DNA of 64,000 bases. Origin: Streptomyces cellostaticus. GTDB taxonomy: Bacteria; Actinomycetota; Actinomycetes; Streptomycetales; Streptomycetaceae. The stretch spans positions 315,463 through 379,462 of the forward strand of contig NZ_KQ948020.1 of the NCBI RefSeq assembly GCF_001513965.1. The letters are read 5' to 3'. Position numbers and translations under genes: made by a program. This document shows positions 45,459 through 53,676 of the stretch, piece by piece. The notes below the pieces were generated by a model. It saw only the letters and a program-made list of their open reading frames with translations. It ran no database searches and had not been told where the DNA came from. The stretch's first letter is position 1. Each line of letters starts with the position of its first letter.

Positions 45459-46367
45459 ATGTCGTCGATCGCCGTACCGGGCGCCACCGTCGCGCCCCGC
45501 CGCGCCTGGCACACCGACCTGCCCGTCCTGCTCGTCGCGGTGGTCTGGGGCGCCAGCTACCTCGCCGCGAAGGACATCACCACCGCCCGTACGGTGCTCG
45601 CCGTGCTGGTGCTGCGGTTCGCGCTCGTCCTGCCCGTGCTGGCCGTCGCCGGACGCCGGTCCCTGCGCGCGCTGACCGGCGCCCAGTGGCGCGGCGCGGC
45701 CCTGCTGGGGCTGATCCTGAGCGGCATCTTCCTGCTGGAGACGTACGGGGTGGTGCACACCTCGGCGACGAACGCGGGTCTCATCATCAGCCTGACCATG
45801 ATCTTCACTCCGCTCGCCGAGGCGGCCGTCACCCGCACCCGGCCCACGCCGTCCTTCCTCGGCGCGGCGGCCCTGTCGGTACTCGGCGTCGTCCTGCTCA
45901 CCCAGGGCGGCGGCTTCAGCCGGCCCTCCCTCGGCGACCTGCTGATGCTGCTCGCCGCCCTGGCCCGGACCGTGCACGTCCTCGCGATGTCCCGGATCCG
46001 GTCCGTCCAGGGTGCCGGCGCGCTGCCGCTCACCACCGTCCAACTCGGCACCGCGGTCGCGGTCTTCGCACTCCTGTCGGCCGGTACCGGTCCCACGCCG
46101 TGGGGGACGGCGGCGGGCTTCGGCGCGCGGGAGTGGGCGGGGCTGCTGTTCCTGTCCGCGCTGTGCACGCTGTTCGCCTTCTTCGTGCAGATGTGGGCGG
46201 TCCGCCGTACGTCTCCCTCCCGGGTCAGCCTGCTGCTCGGCACCGAGCCGCTGTGGGCCGCCGCGGCCGGCATCGCCCTCGGCGGGGAACGGCTCGGCGC
46301 GCTCGGACTCGCGGGCGGCGCCCTGGTGCTTGTGGGGACCGCGTGGGGACGCCGGGCGGCAGGTTAA
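45459..46367 (+). CDS. EamA/DMT-family transporter
   Basis: 302 residues with 10 TM segments and two EamA repeats (LPVLLVAVVWGASYLAAKDI in the first, LLFLSALCTLFAFFVQMWAV and PLWAAAAGIALGGERLGALG in the second). Drug/metabolite exporter family of the cytoplasmic membrane, substrate unknown. I chose the ATG at 45459 (ribosome site GGGAG). A GTG at 45405 would add 18 residues that are not hydrophobic. A TACGGT box is 70 bp upstream. Confidence 0.88.
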   Translation: MSSIAVPGATVAPRRAWHTDLPVLLVAVVWGASYLAAKDITTARTVLAVLVLRFALVLPVLAVAGRRSLRALTGAQWRGAALLGLILSGIFLLETYGVVHTSATNAGLIISLTMIFTPLAEAAVTRTRPTPSFLGAAALSVLGVVLLTQGGGFSRPSLGDLLMLLAALARTVHVLAMSRIRSVQGAGALPLTTVQLGTAVAVFALLSAGTGPTPWGTAAGFGAREWAGLLFLSALCTLFAFFVQMWAVRRTSPSRVSLLLGTEPLWAAAAGIALGGERLGALGLAGGALVLVGTAWGRRAAG

Positions 46368-46415
46368 CTTTCCGAAAACTCATCGGACTTGACGGGAAAA
46401 TCTTCAACTTTGTCG

Positions 46416-46421
46416 TTGACA
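46416..46421 (+). promoter_or_regulatory. -35 box of the RNase gene
   Basis: TTGACA, perfect -35 consensus, 31 bases before the ATG at 46453. The -10 position (about 46439-46444) is poor, so the promoter may need an activator. Confidence 0.4.
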
Positions 46422-46452
46422 TGCCAACATCTACGCGCGTCATCATGGGGCC

Positions 46453-46848
46453 ATGAGATTCCCCCCACGCGCCACTCGCATCGGCGCCGCAGCCGCACTC
46501 CTGTCCGCCCTCCTCGTGGGCGGCACCGTCTCCGCCACCACGGCGGACGCCGCAGCCGCGTCGGTCGGCAGCATCTGCTACGGCAACCTGCCGTCGCAGG
46601 CCCACGACACCCTGAACCTGATCGACCAGGGCGGTCCGTTCCCGTACTCGCAGGACGGCGTCGTCTTCTCGAACCGCGAAGGCGTCCTGCCCAGCCAGTC
46701 GTCCGGCTACTACCACGAGTACACCGTCATCACCCCTGGTTCCCCCACGCGCGGTGCCCGGCGCATCGTGACCGGTCAGGAGTCCCAGGAGGACTACTAC
46801 ACCTCCGACCACTACGCCACGTTCAACCTGATCGACTTCGGCTGCTGA
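46453..46848 (+). CDS. Secreted guanyl-specific ribonuclease, RNase Sa family
   Basis: 131 residues. A signal peptide (RIGAAAALLSALLVGGTVSA, cleavage near ADAAAA) precedes a mature domain almost the same as RNase Sa: TLNLIDQGGPFPYSQDGVVF, then YYHEYTVITPG and YYTSDHYATFNLI. Offset by 35, the catalytic groups E54, R65, R69 and H85 of RNase Sa are E89, R100, R104 and H120, all present, and the disulfide pair is C42 and C131. It cleaves RNA after guanosine outside the cell. No barstar-like inhibitor gene lies in the window. Confidence 0.95.
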   Translation: MRFPPRATRIGAAAALLSALLVGGTVSATTADAAAASVGSICYGNLPSQAHDTLNLIDQGGPFPYSQDGVVFSNREGVLPSQSSGYYHEYTVITPGSPTRGARRIVTGQESQEDYYTSDHYATFNLIDFGC

Positions 46849-46903
46849 GCCGACCGACCAGGTCCTGGGGAACGGTGTGTCCGGCCGGGGGTCCGATCCG
46901 CGC

Positions 46904-47104
46904 TCATTCGGATCCCCGGCTTTCCGCGACGGCGAACAGCGCGAACGCGAGCACCACGAGCGCGATGCTCACGTAGACCTCGTAGCCGTCGAGGAAGCCG
47001 AGCCGCTGCACGAGACCCACGTGCCAGTGGGTGAACTCGTGCACCAGGCCCAGCACACCCTGCACCAGGGCGATCAGTCCCAGAAGTTCCAGTAACCGTT
47101 TCAC
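46904..47104 (-). CDS. Small two-TM membrane protein
   Basis: 66 residues with two hydrophobic segments: LLELLGLIALVQGVLGLVHE and VYVSIALVVLAFALFAVAES, joined by a His-rich loop (HEFTHWHVG). GTG at 47104 was chosen because the 35 residues upstream are arginine-rich and cross a 12-bp hairpin at 47116-47153. Function unknown. Located between the RNase gene and a two-component pair. Confidence 0.65.
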   Translation of the reverse strand: MKRLLELLGLIALVQGVLGLVHEFTHWHVGLVQRLGFLDGYEVYVSIALVVLAFALFAVAESRGSE

Positions 47105-47115
47105 GGCACGACTCT

Positions 47116-47153
47116 CGCCCCGCGGCCTGCCCCCACGCATCGGCCGCGGGGCG
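47116..47153. repeat. 12-bp inverted repeat in front of the small membrane protein gene
   Basis: CGCCCCGCGGCC (47116-47127) and GGCCGCGGGGCG (47142-47153), 14-base loop, ending 12 bases before the GTG start on the minus strand. A leader structure or operator. Confidence 0.55.
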
Positions 47154-47269
47154 AATCCCGTCCGCCGCAGGACTGCTCGCGCGCCGGTGCGGGACCACCG
47201 AAAGTCCACGGCGCTGCGACTTTGGTCGGCGATCCGCGCGCGGAGCGGTTCGCAAAGGCCGATCCTGCG

Positions 47270-47275
47270 TAGATT
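47270..47275 (+). promoter_or_regulatory. -10 box of the histidine kinase gene
   Basis: TAGATT, 8 bases before the GTG at 47284, which points to a leaderless transcript. Confidence 0.5.
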
Positions 47276-47283
47276 TGCCGACC

Positions 47284-48546
47284 GTGAGCAATGACGAGCC
47301 GGCGCTGGTGCCGCAGGAGTTCGCGGTCCCCCGGTGGCTGCTCCCGTCCGCCCTGATCCACGAACTGGACCCGGACGCCAGGGCCCTGGGCCGGCGGCCT
47401 CGGCGCACGGCGCGCGACTGGGTCGTCGATGTCTCCTGCTTCCTGCTGGCCGTCGTGCTGGGCCTCGCGGCCGCGCAGTCCCTGTCCGGCGAACCCGGCC
47501 TGCCGCACCCCGCCGCCGTCCTCGACCGGACGCTGGGCGGGCTCGCCTGCGCGGCCGTCTGGACGCGGCGCCGGTGGCCGGTCGGGCTCGCCGTCGCGAT
47601 GGTCGTGGTCGGCTTCCTGTCCAACACCGCGGGCGGCGTGGCGATGGTCGCCCTGTTCACGCTCGCCGTGCACCGGCCCTTCCGGTACGTGGTCTGGATC
47701 GGCGGCGTCGACCTCGCGCTGATCCCGCTCTTCTACTGGCTGCGGCCCGACCCCGACCTGCCCTACGCGGGAACCGTCGCGTTCACCGCGCTGCTCACCG
47801 TGTCGGTCATCGGCTGGGGCATGTTCGTCCGCTCCAAGCGGCAGCTCATGCTGAGCCTGCGCGACCGCGCCCGGCGAGCGGAGACCGAGGCGCACCTGCG
47901 CGCCGAACGGGCCCAGCGGCTCGCCCGCGAGGCCATCGCCCGCGAGATGCACGATGTGCTCGCACACCGGCTCACCCTGCTCAGCGTGCACGCCGGTGCC
48001 CTGGAGTTCCGGCCGGACGCGCCCCGGGAGGAGATCGCGCGGGCGGCCGGTGTGATCAGGGAGAGCGCCCACGAGGCGCTCCAGGACCTGCGGGAGATCA
48101 TCGGCGTACTGCGCGCCGGGGAGCCCGACGACGCGGCCGGGGGCCGCCCGCAGCCGACGCTGGCCGCGCTGGACGCCCTCGTCGCCGAGAGCCGCGAGGC
48201 GGGCATGAAGGTCACCCTCGACCACCGTGTCGCCGACCCGGCCGCCGTCCCCGCCTCCGTCGGCCGCACCGCCTACCGCATCGCCCAGGAGGCCCTGACC
48301 AACGCCCGCAAGCACGCCCCCGGCACCGAGGTCACCGTCCAGGTCTCCGGCACCCCCGGAGCCGGCCTGACGATCACGGTCCGCAACCCCGCCCCCGCAT
48401 CCGACGTCCCGCCGGTCCCCGGCTCCGGCCAGGGCCTGATCGGCCTGACCGAACGCGCCACGCTGACCGGGGGACACCTGGAGCACGGGGCGACGGCGGA
48501 CGGAGGGTTCGAGGTGCGGGGGTGGCTGCCGTGGGGTGAGAGCTGA
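47284..48546 (+). CDS. NarL-type sensor histidine kinase
   Basis: 420 residues. An N-terminal membrane domain (about 50-175) has 4-5 TM helices, including WVVDVSCFLLAVVLGLAAAQ and VGLAVAMVVVGFLSNTAG. The HisKA_3 dimerisation segment has the phospho-acceptor H223 in REMHDVLAHRLTLLSVHAG, and the HATPase N-box is AQEALTNARKHAPG, with GSGQGLIGLTERATLTGG at the end. There is no extracytoplasmic sensor domain, so it may sense membrane stress (inference). The partner response regulator follows after 83 bp. The start is set by the -10 box position. Confidence 0.92.
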   Translation: MSNDEPALVPQEFAVPRWLLPSALIHELDPDARALGRRPRRTARDWVVDVSCFLLAVVLGLAAAQSLSGEPGLPHPAAVLDRTLGGLACAAVWTRRRWPVGLAVAMVVVGFLSNTAGGVAMVALFTLAVHRPFRYVVWIGGVDLALIPLFYWLRPDPDLPYAGTVAFTALLTVSVIGWGMFVRSKRQLMLSLRDRARRAETEAHLRAERAQRLAREAIAREMHDVLAHRLTLLSVHAGALEFRPDAPREEIARAAGVIRESAHEALQDLREIIGVLRAGEPDDAAGGRPQPTLAALDALVAESREAGMKVTLDHRVADPAAVPASVGRTAYRIAQEALTNARKHAPGTEVTVQVSGTPGAGLTITVRNPAPASDVPPVPGSGQGLIGLTERATLTGGHLEHGATADGGFEVRGWLPWGES

Positions 48547-48559
48547 GGGAGCACACGGG

Positions 48560-48614
48560 ACGTGCGGGCGGCGCCGGCCATGGCCGACGGCGGCCCGGCG
48601 ACCGGCCCGCACGT
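48560..48614. repeat. Inverted repeat between the kinase and regulator genes
   Basis: ACGTGCGGGC (48560-48569) pairs with GCCCGCACGT (48605-48614), with further GC-rich pairing inside the loop. It is a possible partial terminator that would lower read-through into the regulator gene. Confidence 0.5.
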
Positions 48615-48629
48615 GATTACGTAACCCCC

Positions 48630-49304
48630 ATGACTACGACTCCGATCAGGCTCCTCCTCGTCGACGACGACCCCCTGGTGCGCGCCGGACTCTCGCTGAT
48701 GATGGGCGGGGCCGGGGACATCGAGATCGTCGGGGAGGCCGCCGACGGGGGAGAGGTCGAGGACGTGGTCGAGCGGACCCGGCCGGACGTCGTGCTCATG
48801 GACATCCGGATGCCGTCGGTGGACGGGCTCACGGCCACCCGGCGGCTGCGGGCCCGGCCGGATGCCCCTCAGGTCGTGGTGCTGACCACCTTCCACGCCG
48901 ACGAACAGGTGCTGCACGCCCTGCGCGCGGGCGCCGCCGGGTTCGTGCTCAAGGACACCCCGCCCGGCGAGATCGTCGACGCGGTGCGCCGGGTCGCGGC
49001 CGGGGAACCGGTGCTGTCGCCCGCCGTCACCCGCCAGTTGATGCGGCACGCGGCCGGCACCGCCGCCGACTCCCGCCAGGCACGCGCGCGTGAGCGGCTC
49101 GCTGCCCTCAACGACCGCGAGCGGGAGGTCGCCGTCGCCGTCGGCCGGGGCCTGGCCAACGCCCAGATCGCCGCCGAACTGTTCATGAGCGTGGCCACCG
49201 TCAAGACCCACGTCTCCCGCATCCTCGCCAAGCTCGATCTCAACAACCGTGTCCAGATTGCCCTGTTGGCGTACGACGCGGGACTTCTTGAGGACGGGCA
49301 CTAG
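48630..49304 (+). CDS. NarL/LuxR-family response regulator
   Basis: 224 residues. The receiver domain has acidic D12-D14, phospho-acceptor D58 (VVLMDIRMP), T87 region VVLTTFHAD and K108 region FVLKDTPP. The C-terminal LuxR HTH is LNDREREVAVAVGRGLANAQ, then IAAELFMSVATVKTHVSRIL. ATG at 48630. It forms a pair with the kinase just upstream. Its targets are not known. The downstream P450 gene is on the same strand 73 bp away and is a possible target. Confidence 0.93.
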   Translation: MTTTPIRLLLVDDDPLVRAGLSLMMGGAGDIEIVGEAADGGEVEDVVERTRPDVVLMDIRMPSVDGLTATRRLRARPDAPQVVVLTTFHADEQVLHALRAGAAGFVLKDTPPGEIVDAVRRVAAGEPVLSPAVTRQLMRHAAGTAADSRQARARERLAALNDREREVAVAVGRGLANAQIAAELFMSVATVKTHVSRILAKLDLNNRVQIALLAYDAGLLEDGH

Positions 49305-49377
49305 GCGGGCGCGGTACGCGTTGTTCAGGTACCAGGAGGTGCCCGGTGGGCCTCGGGGGGAGTCCGGAAGGGGTGCG

Positions 49378-50568
49378 ATGGACAGGCAGCGGGTGGTCGA
49401 TCTGGGGGAGTGGGCAGACGCGTTCCGCGAGGATCCGCATCCGGTGTACGCACGCCTGCGCGAGCAGGGCCCCGTGCACCGCGTCCGGCTGCCGGGAGCG
49501 GACGAGGGGGATGAGACCTGGCTGGTCGTCGGGTACGAGGAGGCGCGCGCGGCCCTCGCCGACCCCCGGCTCGCCAAGGACGGTGAAAAGATCGGCGAGA
49601 CCTTCCTGGACGAGGAGATGATCGGCAAGCACCTGCTGGCCACCGACCCGCCTCAGCACACCCGCCTGCGCGGCCTCGTCACCCGCGCGTTCACGATGCG
49701 CCGGGTGGAGCAGCTGCGCCCGCGGATCCAGCAGATCACCGACGACCTGCTGGATGCCATGATGCCGCCCGGCCACGGCGACCTCATCGACTCGCTCGCC
49801 TTCCCGCTGCCGATCACCGTCATCGGTGAACTCCTCGGCGTCCCGGACATGGACCGCGCCGAGTTCCGGAAGATGTCCACCGAGGTGGTCGCACCGACCA
49901 ACGGGGACACGGAGTACGACGCGGTCGTCCGCCTCGCCGAGTACCTCACCGGGCTGATCGAGGACAAGCGGTCCGCCGGACCGACCGACGACCTGCTCAG
50001 CGACCTGATCCGCACCACCGCCGAGGACGGCGACCGGCTCTCCCCGCAGGAACTGCGCGGCATGGCCTACCTGCTGCTCATCGCCGGCCACGAGACCACC
50101 GTCAACCTCATCGGCAACGGCGTCCTCGCCCTCCTCACCCACCCCGGCCAACTCGCCGCCCTGCGGGCCGACATGAGCCTCCTGGACGGTGCCGTCGAGG
50201 AGATGCTGCGCTACGAGGGCCCGGTGCAGAGCGCCACGTTCCGGTACGCCGCCGAGCCCCTGGAGATCGCCGGCACGGTGATCGACCAGGGCGAGCACGT
50301 GGTGGTCGGCCTCACCGCCGCCCAGCGCGACGACGACCGCTATCCCGACCCGCACCGGTTCGACATCCGCCGGGACACCCGCGGCCACCTCGCCTTCGGC
50401 CACGGCATCCACTACTGCCTGGGCGCATCCCTGGCCCGCCTGGAGGGCCGTATCGCCGTCGGCACCCTCCTGGAGCGCGCCCCCGGCCTCGCGCTCGACG
50501 GTTCCCCGGGCCCATGGCTGCCGGGCATGCTCATGAGAGGGGTGCGCAGCCTTCCGGTGCGCTGGTGA
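49378..50568 (+). CDS. Cytochrome P450 (CYP107-like)
   Basis: 396-residue bacterial class I P450. The I-helix oxygen-binding motif is LLIAGHETTVNLIGN, the E-x-x-R is EEMLR, and the haem ligand is C347 in FGHGIHYCLGASLARLEG. It should hydroxylate a small hydrophobic substrate with electrons from ferredoxin. No ferredoxin gene is adjacent, and no biosynthetic cluster, so the substrate is unknown. ATG follows GGAAGGGG. Upstream in-frame codons overlap the response regulator gene and were rejected. Confidence 0.94.
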   Translation: MDRQRVVDLGEWADAFREDPHPVYARLREQGPVHRVRLPGADEGDETWLVVGYEEARAALADPRLAKDGEKIGETFLDEEMIGKHLLATDPPQHTRLRGLVTRAFTMRRVEQLRPRIQQITDDLLDAMMPPGHGDLIDSLAFPLPITVIGELLGVPDMDRAEFRKMSTEVVAPTNGDTEYDAVVRLAEYLTGLIEDKRSAGPTDDLLSDLIRTTAEDGDRLSPQELRGMAYLLLIAGHETTVNLIGNGVLALLTHPGQLAALRADMSLLDGAVEEMLRYEGPVQSATFRYAAEPLEIAGTVIDQGEHVVVGLTAAQRDDDRYPDPHRFDIRRDTRGHLAFGHGIHYCLGASLARLEGRIAVGTLLERAPGLALDGSPGPWLPGMLMRGVRSLPVRW

Positions 50569-50600
50569 GCCGCCCCTGAATCGGTGAGCGGCCCTCGGGC

Positions 50601-51623
50601 TCAGTCGAACGACGGCTGCACCCGGTCCGGGATCTCCGCCAGCCGTACCGGACGGTGCTCCCGCCGGGAGGCCTCGCAGGCCTCGGCGATCCGCAGTGCC
50701 TGCAGGGCCTCGCGGCCGTCGCACGGGTTGGGCCGTTCACCGCGCAGCACCTCGACGAAGGCGCACAGCTCGGCCTCGTAGGCGGGCCCGAACCGCTCCA
50801 GGAAGCCGGTCCACGGCTTGTCCGCGGGCGGCGGCCCGGTCGGCTCGGTGGACGCGAGGGGCGTCCGGTCGTCCAGGCCCACCACGACCGTGTCCCGCTC
50901 CCCGGCCAGCTCCATCCGGACGTCGTAGCCCGCCCCGTTGAACCGGGTCGCCGTCGCCGTGGCCAGCGTGCCGTCGTCCAGGGTGAGCAGGGCCGCGCCG
51001 GTGCCGACGTCACCGGCCTCGCGGAACAGGGCGGCCCCGGCGTCCGAGCCGGTCGCGTACACGTCCACCACCTCACGGCCCGTCACCCAGCGCAGCACGT
51101 CGAAGTCGTGGATCAGCGTGTCCCGGAACAGCCCGCCGGACAGCGGCAGCCACTCCGGCGGGGGAGGGGCCTGGTCGCAGGTCAGGGCCCGTACGGTGTG
51201 CAGCCGCCCGAGCCTGCCCGAGCGCACCGCCTCCCGGGCGCCCGTGTAGCCCGCGTCGAAGCGCCGCTGGAAGCCCATCTGGAGAACCGTTCCGGCCGCC
51301 TCCACCTCGGCGAGCGCGTGCAGCGTGCCCGGCAGGTCGAGGGCGATCGGCTTCTCGCAGAAGACCGGCAGGCCCGAGCGGGCTGCCCGACCGATCAGTT
51401 CGGCATGTGCCGCCGTCGCCGTGGTGATCACCACCGCGTCCACGCCCCAGGTGAAGATCTCGTCCACCCCCGGCGCCGCCGTCTCGCCCAGCCGGTGCGC
51501 CAGCTCCTGTGCCCGCGCCGGATCCACGTCCGTCAGGATCAGCGATCCGACCTCACGGTGACGGCTCAGTGTGTTCGCATGAATGGTGCCGATGCGGCCC
51601 GTACCGATGACCCCGATGCGCAT
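50601..51623 (-). CDS. Gfo/Idh/MocA-family oxidoreductase, inositol-dehydrogenase-like
   Basis: 340 residues. The NAD-binding Rossmann motif is IGVIGTGRIG at 3-12, the catalytic lysine is in FCEKPIALD, and the substrate domain holds GLFRDTLIHDFDVLRWVTG with the expected D and H. Best fit is myo-inositol 2-dehydrogenase or a related polyol/sugar dehydrogenase. It is divergent from the GntR gene of the sugar uptake system and shares its operator, so it may oxidise the imported compound. A TTGACA promoter puts the +1 next to the ATG. Confidence 0.85.
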   Translation of the reverse strand: MRIGVIGTGRIGTIHANTLSRHREVGSLILTDVDPARAQELAHRLGETAAPGVDEIFTWGVDAVVITTATAAHAELIGRAARSGLPVFCEKPIALDLPGTLHALAEVEAAGTVLQMGFQRRFDAGYTGAREAVRSGRLGRLHTVRALTCDQAPPPPEWLPLSGGLFRDTLIHDFDVLRWVTGREVVDVYATGSDAGAALFREAGDVGTGAALLTLDDGTLATATATRFNGAGYDVRMELAGERDTVVVGLDDRTPLASTEPTGPPPADKPWTGFLERFGPAYEAELCAFVEVLRGERPNPCDGREALQALRIAEACEASRREHRPVRLAEIPDRVQPSFD

Positions 51624-51653
51624 GGAAACAAAGTGAGGGCGGACCCCGTACCC

Positions 51654-51683
51654 TGTCAATGCTAATGTCCGAACAACTGGACA
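51654..51683. promoter_or_regulatory. Operator and promoter between the oxidoreductase and gntR genes
   Basis: A TGTCCGAACA palindrome (51666-51675, one mismatch to the site before the binding-protein gene) and an adjacent half-site TGGACA (51678-51683). On the minus strand TTGACA (51659-51654) and TCACTT (51636-51631) form the oxidoreductase promoter, so a regulator bound here would block RNA polymerase. Confidence 0.6.
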
Positions 51684-51734
51684 ATCTGTCTACACAACTT
51701 CCCGTCAACCATGCACGCGACTACGCTCGGGCCC

Positions 51735-52499
51735 GTGCCGAAACCAGATGTGGACCCGACCGTGTCACTCGACCTCCGTGTGGACCGTAGTTCCCCGGTG
51801 CCGTTGTACTTCCAGCTCTCCCAGCAGCTGGAGGCCGCCATCGAGCACGGCAGCCTCACCCCCGGCAGCCTGCTCGGCAACGAGATCGAGCTGGCCGCCC
51901 GGCTCGGCCTGTCCCGGCCCACCGTCCGCCAGGCCATCCAGTCCCTGGTCGACAAGGGCCTGCTGGTGCGCCGCCGGGGCGTGGGCACCCAGGTCGTGCA
52001 CAGCCAGGTCAAGCGCCCGCTGGAGCTGAGCAGCCTCTACGACGACCTGGAGGCGGCGGGCCAGCGCCCCGCGACCAAGGTCCTGGTCAACACCGTCGTC
52101 CCCGCCTCCGCCGAGGTCGCCGCCGCGCTCGGCGTCGCCGAGGGCAGCGACGTCCACCGCATCGAGCGCCTGCGCCTCGCGCACGGCGAGCCGATGGCGT
52201 ACCTGATCAACCACCTGCCGCCCGGCCTGCTCGACCTGGACACCGACCAGCTGGAGGCCACGGGCCTGTACCGGCTGATGCGCTCCGCCGGGATCACCCT
52301 GCACAGCGCCCGCCAGTCCATCGGCGCCCGCGGCGCCACGGCCGCCGAGGCCGAGCGGCTCGCCGAGGCGGAGGGTGCCCCGCTGCTCACCATGCAGCGC
52401 ACCACCTTCGACGACACCGGCCGCGCGGTCGAGTTCGGTGACCACACCTACCGCCCGACCCGCTACTCCTTCGAGTTCCAGCTGCTCGTACGGCCCTGA
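51735..52499 (+). CDS. GntR-family regulator, HutC subfamily
   Basis: 254 residues. N-terminal winged helix (VPLYFQLSQQLEAAIEHGSL, then LAARLGLSRPTVRQAIQSLV and GLLVRRRGVGTQVV) and C-terminal UTRA ligand domain (SDVHRIERLRLAHGEPMAYL, FGDHTYRPTRYSFEFQLLV). A TACGCT -10 box at 51722-51727 puts the +1 at about the GTG at 51735, a leaderless start. An ATG 8 codons upstream is possible. It probably binds TGTCCGGACA-type sites on both sides of its gene. UTRA domains sense sugars or amino-acid derivatives. Confidence 0.9.
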   Translation: MPKPDVDPTVSLDLRVDRSSPVPLYFQLSQQLEAAIEHGSLTPGSLLGNEIELAARLGLSRPTVRQAIQSLVDKGLLVRRRGVGTQVVHSQVKRPLELSSLYDDLEAAGQRPATKVLVNTVVPASAEVAAALGVAEGSDVHRIERLRLAHGEPMAYLINHLPPGLLDLDTDQLEATGLYRLMRSAGITLHSARQSIGARGATAAEAERLAEAEGAPLLTMQRTTFDDTGRAVEFGDHTYRPTRYSFEFQLLVRP

Positions 52500-52523
52500 G
52501 CCCGCGCCCCGGGTTCGTCGCAA

Positions 52524-52533
52524 TGTCCGGACA
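52524..52533. promoter_or_regulatory. GntR operator of the ABC transporter operon
   Basis: Perfect 10-bp palindrome TGTCCGGACA, flanked by A/T on both sides. It lies 130 bp before the binding-protein gene. Confidence 0.6.
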
Positions 52534-52662
52534 ATGCGACCGGTATGCCCTCCCCGGTCAGGTCATGGGTGTTCCCCGTGTTCGATACTGGAGCGTTTGG
52601 GGCCGCTGAGGTGATCACCGGCCCCTTCCGTACGTACGAAGACGGCAAGAAGGGCACGCCTC

Positions 52663-53676
52663 GTGGCACGGTTTCGGACCTGGGTAGGCATAGCGCTGAC
52701 GGGGGCACTCTCCGTGACGTGCTTGTCATTGGCCGGGTGCAGCAGCACCGGCGGCAAACGGGCGGAGGACGCCCGCAAGGCCGCCGCCGCCCAGGGGAAG
52801 GCGGCGGTCAACACCCCCCGCTGGACCTTCGCGATGATCACCCACTCGGGAGACGGCGACACCTTCTGGGACATCGTGCAGAGCGGCGCCAAGCAGGCCG
52901 CCGTCAAGGACAACATCAACTTCCTGTACTCGCACGACGACGAGGCCCAGCAGCAGGCGCAGCTGGTGGACGCGGCCGTCGACAAGAAGGTCGACGGCAT
53001 CATCGTCACCCTCGCCAAGCCCGACGCCCTCAAGGCCGCCGTGGCCCGGGCCGAGAAGGCCGGCATCCCGGTGATCACGGTGAACTCCGGTTCCGAGGAG
53101 TCCAAGGCCTTCGGCGCCCTCGCCCACATCGGCCAGGACGAGACGATCGCCGGTGAGGCCGTCGGCGACGAGCTGAACAAGCGCGGTAAGAAGAAGGCCC
53201 TGTGCGTCCTGCACGAGCAGGGCAACGTCGGCCACGAGCAGCGCTGCGACGGCGTGGCGAAGACCTTCCACGGTACGGTCCAGAAGCTCTACGTCAACGG
53301 CACCAACATGCCCGATGTGCAGTCCGCCGTCGAGGCCAAGCTCCAGGCGGACACGTCCGTCGACGCCGTCGTCACCCTCGGCGCCCCGTACGCCGACACC
53401 GCCGTGAAGGCGAAGACCGACGCGGGCAGCAAGGCCGAGGTCGACACCTTCGACCTCAACGCCAAGGTCGCCGCCGAACTGAAGGACGGCACCCTCGGCT
53501 TCGCCGTGGACCAGCAGCCGTACCTCCAGGGCTACCAGGCCGTCGACCTGCTGTGGCTGTACAAGTACAACAGCGACGTCCTCGGCGGCGGCAAGCCGGT
53601 CCTCACCGGCCCGCAGATCATCACCAAGGACCAGGCGGCCGCGCTGGCGGACTACACCGAGCGGGGCACCCGATGA
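52663..53676 (+). CDS. Sugar-binding lipoprotein of an ABC importer
   Basis: 337 residues of the periplasmic-binding-protein I (RbsB/XylF) family. Lipoprotein signal with lipobox LAGC and modified C26, then the sugar-binding fold: RWTFAMITHSGDGDTFWDIV, DGIIVTLAKPDALKAA, GIPVITVNSGSEESKAFG, and GFAVDQQPYLQGYQAVDLLW. The ligand should be a monosaccharide or polyol such as inositol. GTG start after AGAAGG. First gene of an operon with a permease and an ATPase, joined by ATGA and GTGA overlaps. Confidence 0.92.
   Translation: MARFRTWVGIALTGALSVTCLSLAGCSSTGGKRAEDARKAAAAQGKAAVNTPRWTFAMITHSGDGDTFWDIVQSGAKQAAVKDNINFLYSHDDEAQQQAQLVDAAVDKKVDGIIVTLAKPDALKAAVARAEKAGIPVITVNSGSEESKAFGALAHIGQDETIAGEAVGDELNKRGKKKALCVLHEQGNVGHEQRCDGVAKTFHGTVQKLYVNGTNMPDVQSAVEAKLQADTSVDAVVTLGAPYADTAVKAKTDAGSKAEVDTFDLNAKVAAELKDGTLGFAVDQQPYLQGYQAVDLLWLYKYNSDVLGGGKPVLTGPQIITKDQAAALADYTERGTR

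Noticed and set aside
46403..46420. TTCAACTTTGTCGTTGAC before the RNase gene as a further copy of the second purine palindrome
   Set aside because: The spacer is 6 bases, not 5, the gene has no link to purine degradation, and the right half is part of the -35 box.
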